This document shows positions 13,021 through 13,936 of a stretch of 13,936 nt of DNA, in pieces. The notes under the pieces were generated by a model. That model was not told where the DNA came from, ran no database searches, and was given only the letters and a program-made list of their open reading frames with translations. The position numbers and the translations under genes were made by a program. Positions within the stretch are counted from its first letter, which is position 1. Each line of letters starts with the position of its first letter. This DNA comes from Desulfurobacterium sp. (GTDB taxonomy: Bacteria > Aquificota > Aquificia > Desulfurobacteriales > Desulfurobacteriaceae): the NCBI GenBank assembly GCA_003978805.1, contig QNYI01000121.1, positions 1 to 13,936 on the forward strand, given 5' to 3'.

Positions 13021-13936
13021 TTAGAATGTTGGGCTGATAAAGAGTAGCTTTGACTTGGGGGATTTAAAGATACCAGACTCCGTAAACACTGCTACGAAAA
13101 GGTCGTACTCAGGGAGGTAGTCAAACTCTTCTATTCCGCCCAGCTTGTATATGGACGTCGTTGCCTCCTTCCAGTCAAACCTGTTCCCCTTACGGTAGAG
13201 GATTAGAACCCTTCCTCCGTCAAAGGTGTAGATGTTCCTCAGTATGCCGGGAACGGCGTTCTTGTTCTGGGAGAAAAGAACTTCTTCTTCTCCGTCTCCG
13301 TTTAGGTCTAAGGTCTTCGGCTTTGGCGTTATGTAGTAGCTGACGAGGGTGTCGTCAATGTACCAGTAAACAGCGTTGGGGGATGCACCTATCTGTATCG
13401 GAGAGCGCCAGAGTAGCACTTGGCCGTCTGAAACGTTAAAGAAGTAGTCAAGGTCGTAGTAGGCGAAAAGGTTTTTCCCTTTGATTTTGAATATTTGGGC
13501 GCTGGTAACCTGAAATCCCGGAGGGACGGGAACTTTTCCGGCCTTTACAAGCTTTTCGCCTTCTAACCTTAGTTTCCACACTTTCTTTCCAAAGAACTTG
13601 TCAGCCTCACTGCTTACCTCTTGGCCGTAGAGTGTGTCGTTAATACCGTCTCCGTCGGTGTCAAAGCCTGAAATTATGAGTTTTGACTCTGCAACCTTTA
13701 CGAGCTTACCATTCCTTACTTTGAATAGTCCTGAGGAGACGCTTTTGGTTTCTTGGTAAAAGCCGTCTATGGCCAACTCAAGCTTTCCGTCTTTGTCTAC
13801 GTCAACCGGCGAGATGTGAAAAAGGTAAGAGCCGGGGAAGGGATTCTTGAACCTGTAGACCTGCGATACTCCGTAGCGGTTTAGGTGAAAGACGTAGATC
13901 CTGTTCTCTGTGGATAAGACGATCTCTTTCTGGGGC
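13021..13936 (-). CDS. FG-GAP/VCBS-type calcium-binding repeat protein (N-terminus beyond window)
   Basis: The frame is open from the window edge to the TAA at 13021-13023, giving 304 visible residues. The first in-frame start codon inside the window (TTG at 13776) is internal, because the upstream codons continue the same repeat pattern. Three acidic Dx[DN]xDG loops are visible: DVDKDGKLELA (45-55), DTDGDGINDTL (92-102) and DLNGDGEEEVL (210-220). They resemble EF-hand-like Ca sites in the blades of integrin-like beta-propellers. Between them lie aromatic, strand-rich segments. No membrane helix is visible in this part. A signal peptide or anchor, if any, is off the window. The protein is probably exported and its function is unknown. 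It lies nine bases upstream of the PNP gene on the same strand, so the two are likely co-transcribed. Confidence 0.7.
   Translation of the reverse strand, partial: PQKEIVLSTENRIYVFHLNRYGVSQVYRFKNPFPGSYLFHISPVDVDKDGKLELAIDGFYQETKSVSSGLFKVRNGKLVKVAESKLIISGFDTDGDGINDTLYGQEVSSEADKFFGKKVWKLRLEGEKLVKAGKVPVPPGFQVTSAQIFKIKGKNLFAYYDLDYFFNVSDGQVLLWRSPIQIGASPNAVYWYIDDTLVSYYITPKPKTLDLNGDGEEEVLFSQNKNAVPGILRNIYTFDGGRVLILYRKGNRFDWKEATTSIYKLGGIEEFDYLPEYDLFVAVFTESGIFKSPKSKLLFISPTF

Noticed and set aside
13909..13917. A perfect DnaA-box-like nonamer (TTATCCACA on the minus strand)
   Set aside because: It is a single copy inside a coding region, with no AT-rich unwinding zone or box cluster and no dnaA/dnaN nearby. 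Proximity to rpmH alone does not make an origin.
1..13936. Mobile elements, CRISPR repeats, tRNA/rRNA genes, riboswitches and defence genes
   Set aside because: None was seen. Gene content is housekeeping, spacing is tight, and no direct-repeat array, transposase motif or inverted-repeat-bounded segment was found by eye.

Overview
This window looks like chromosome from a thermophilic, anaerobic, chemolithotrophic bacterium, most likely in or near the Aquificota (family Desulfurobacteriaceae). That placement is an inference. It rests on Lys/Glu/Arg-rich proteins, very tight gene packing, moderate G+C, a membrane polyferredoxin and AMP-forming acetyl-CoA synthetase. No sequence comparison was possible. 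Nearly all of the window is housekeeping or metabolic coding sequence. No mobile element, tRNA, rRNA or CRISPR array was seen, and no gene-free stretch reaches 300 bases.

Layout. Bases 1-1367 (+) hold the last codons of a CcsA/HemX-like cytochrome c assembly protein, then hemA (glutamyl-tRNA reductase). A hairpin at 1369-1392 separates hemA from the convergent acsA. Bases 1391-6216 (-) read, in transcription order: an unrecognised 85-aa protein, an inositol-monophosphatase-family phosphatase, an Mrp/NBP35-type Fe-S carrier ATPase, a previously unlisted 46-aa membrane protein ending in a CxxC motif, a NapH-like membrane polyferredoxin, and acsA. The first five genes overlap or are separated by one base. 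Bases 6283-7475 (+) hold panE and an overlapping thioredoxin/glutaredoxin-like gene, divergent from the previous block and convergent, with overlapping stop codons, on the next. Bases 7472-12169 (-) form the rpmH-rnpA-yidD-yidC cluster followed by two tandem CNNM/CBS (CorC/HlyC-type) membrane proteins. A consensus sigma-70-type promoter (12208-12235) drives this block, and its -35 box contains the stop codon of the gene upstream. Bases 12232-13936 (-) hold a purine nucleoside phosphorylase and, upstream of it, a Ca-binding FG-GAP/VCBS-type protein cut by the window edge.

How the genes fit together. The rpmH block makes a ribosomal protein, the RNase P protein and the membrane insertase with its helper YidD, then adds two probable Mg/Co-handling membrane proteins where many bacteria have jag and mnmE. 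The 6216-1391 block links an Fe-S carrier to a multi-cluster membrane ferredoxin through a tiny CxxC membrane protein. It is the most interesting candidate for an uncharacterised redox or assembly module. Two real genes shorter than the usual ORF cut-off were found by reading: rpmH (12008-12169) and the CxxC protein (4174-4314).
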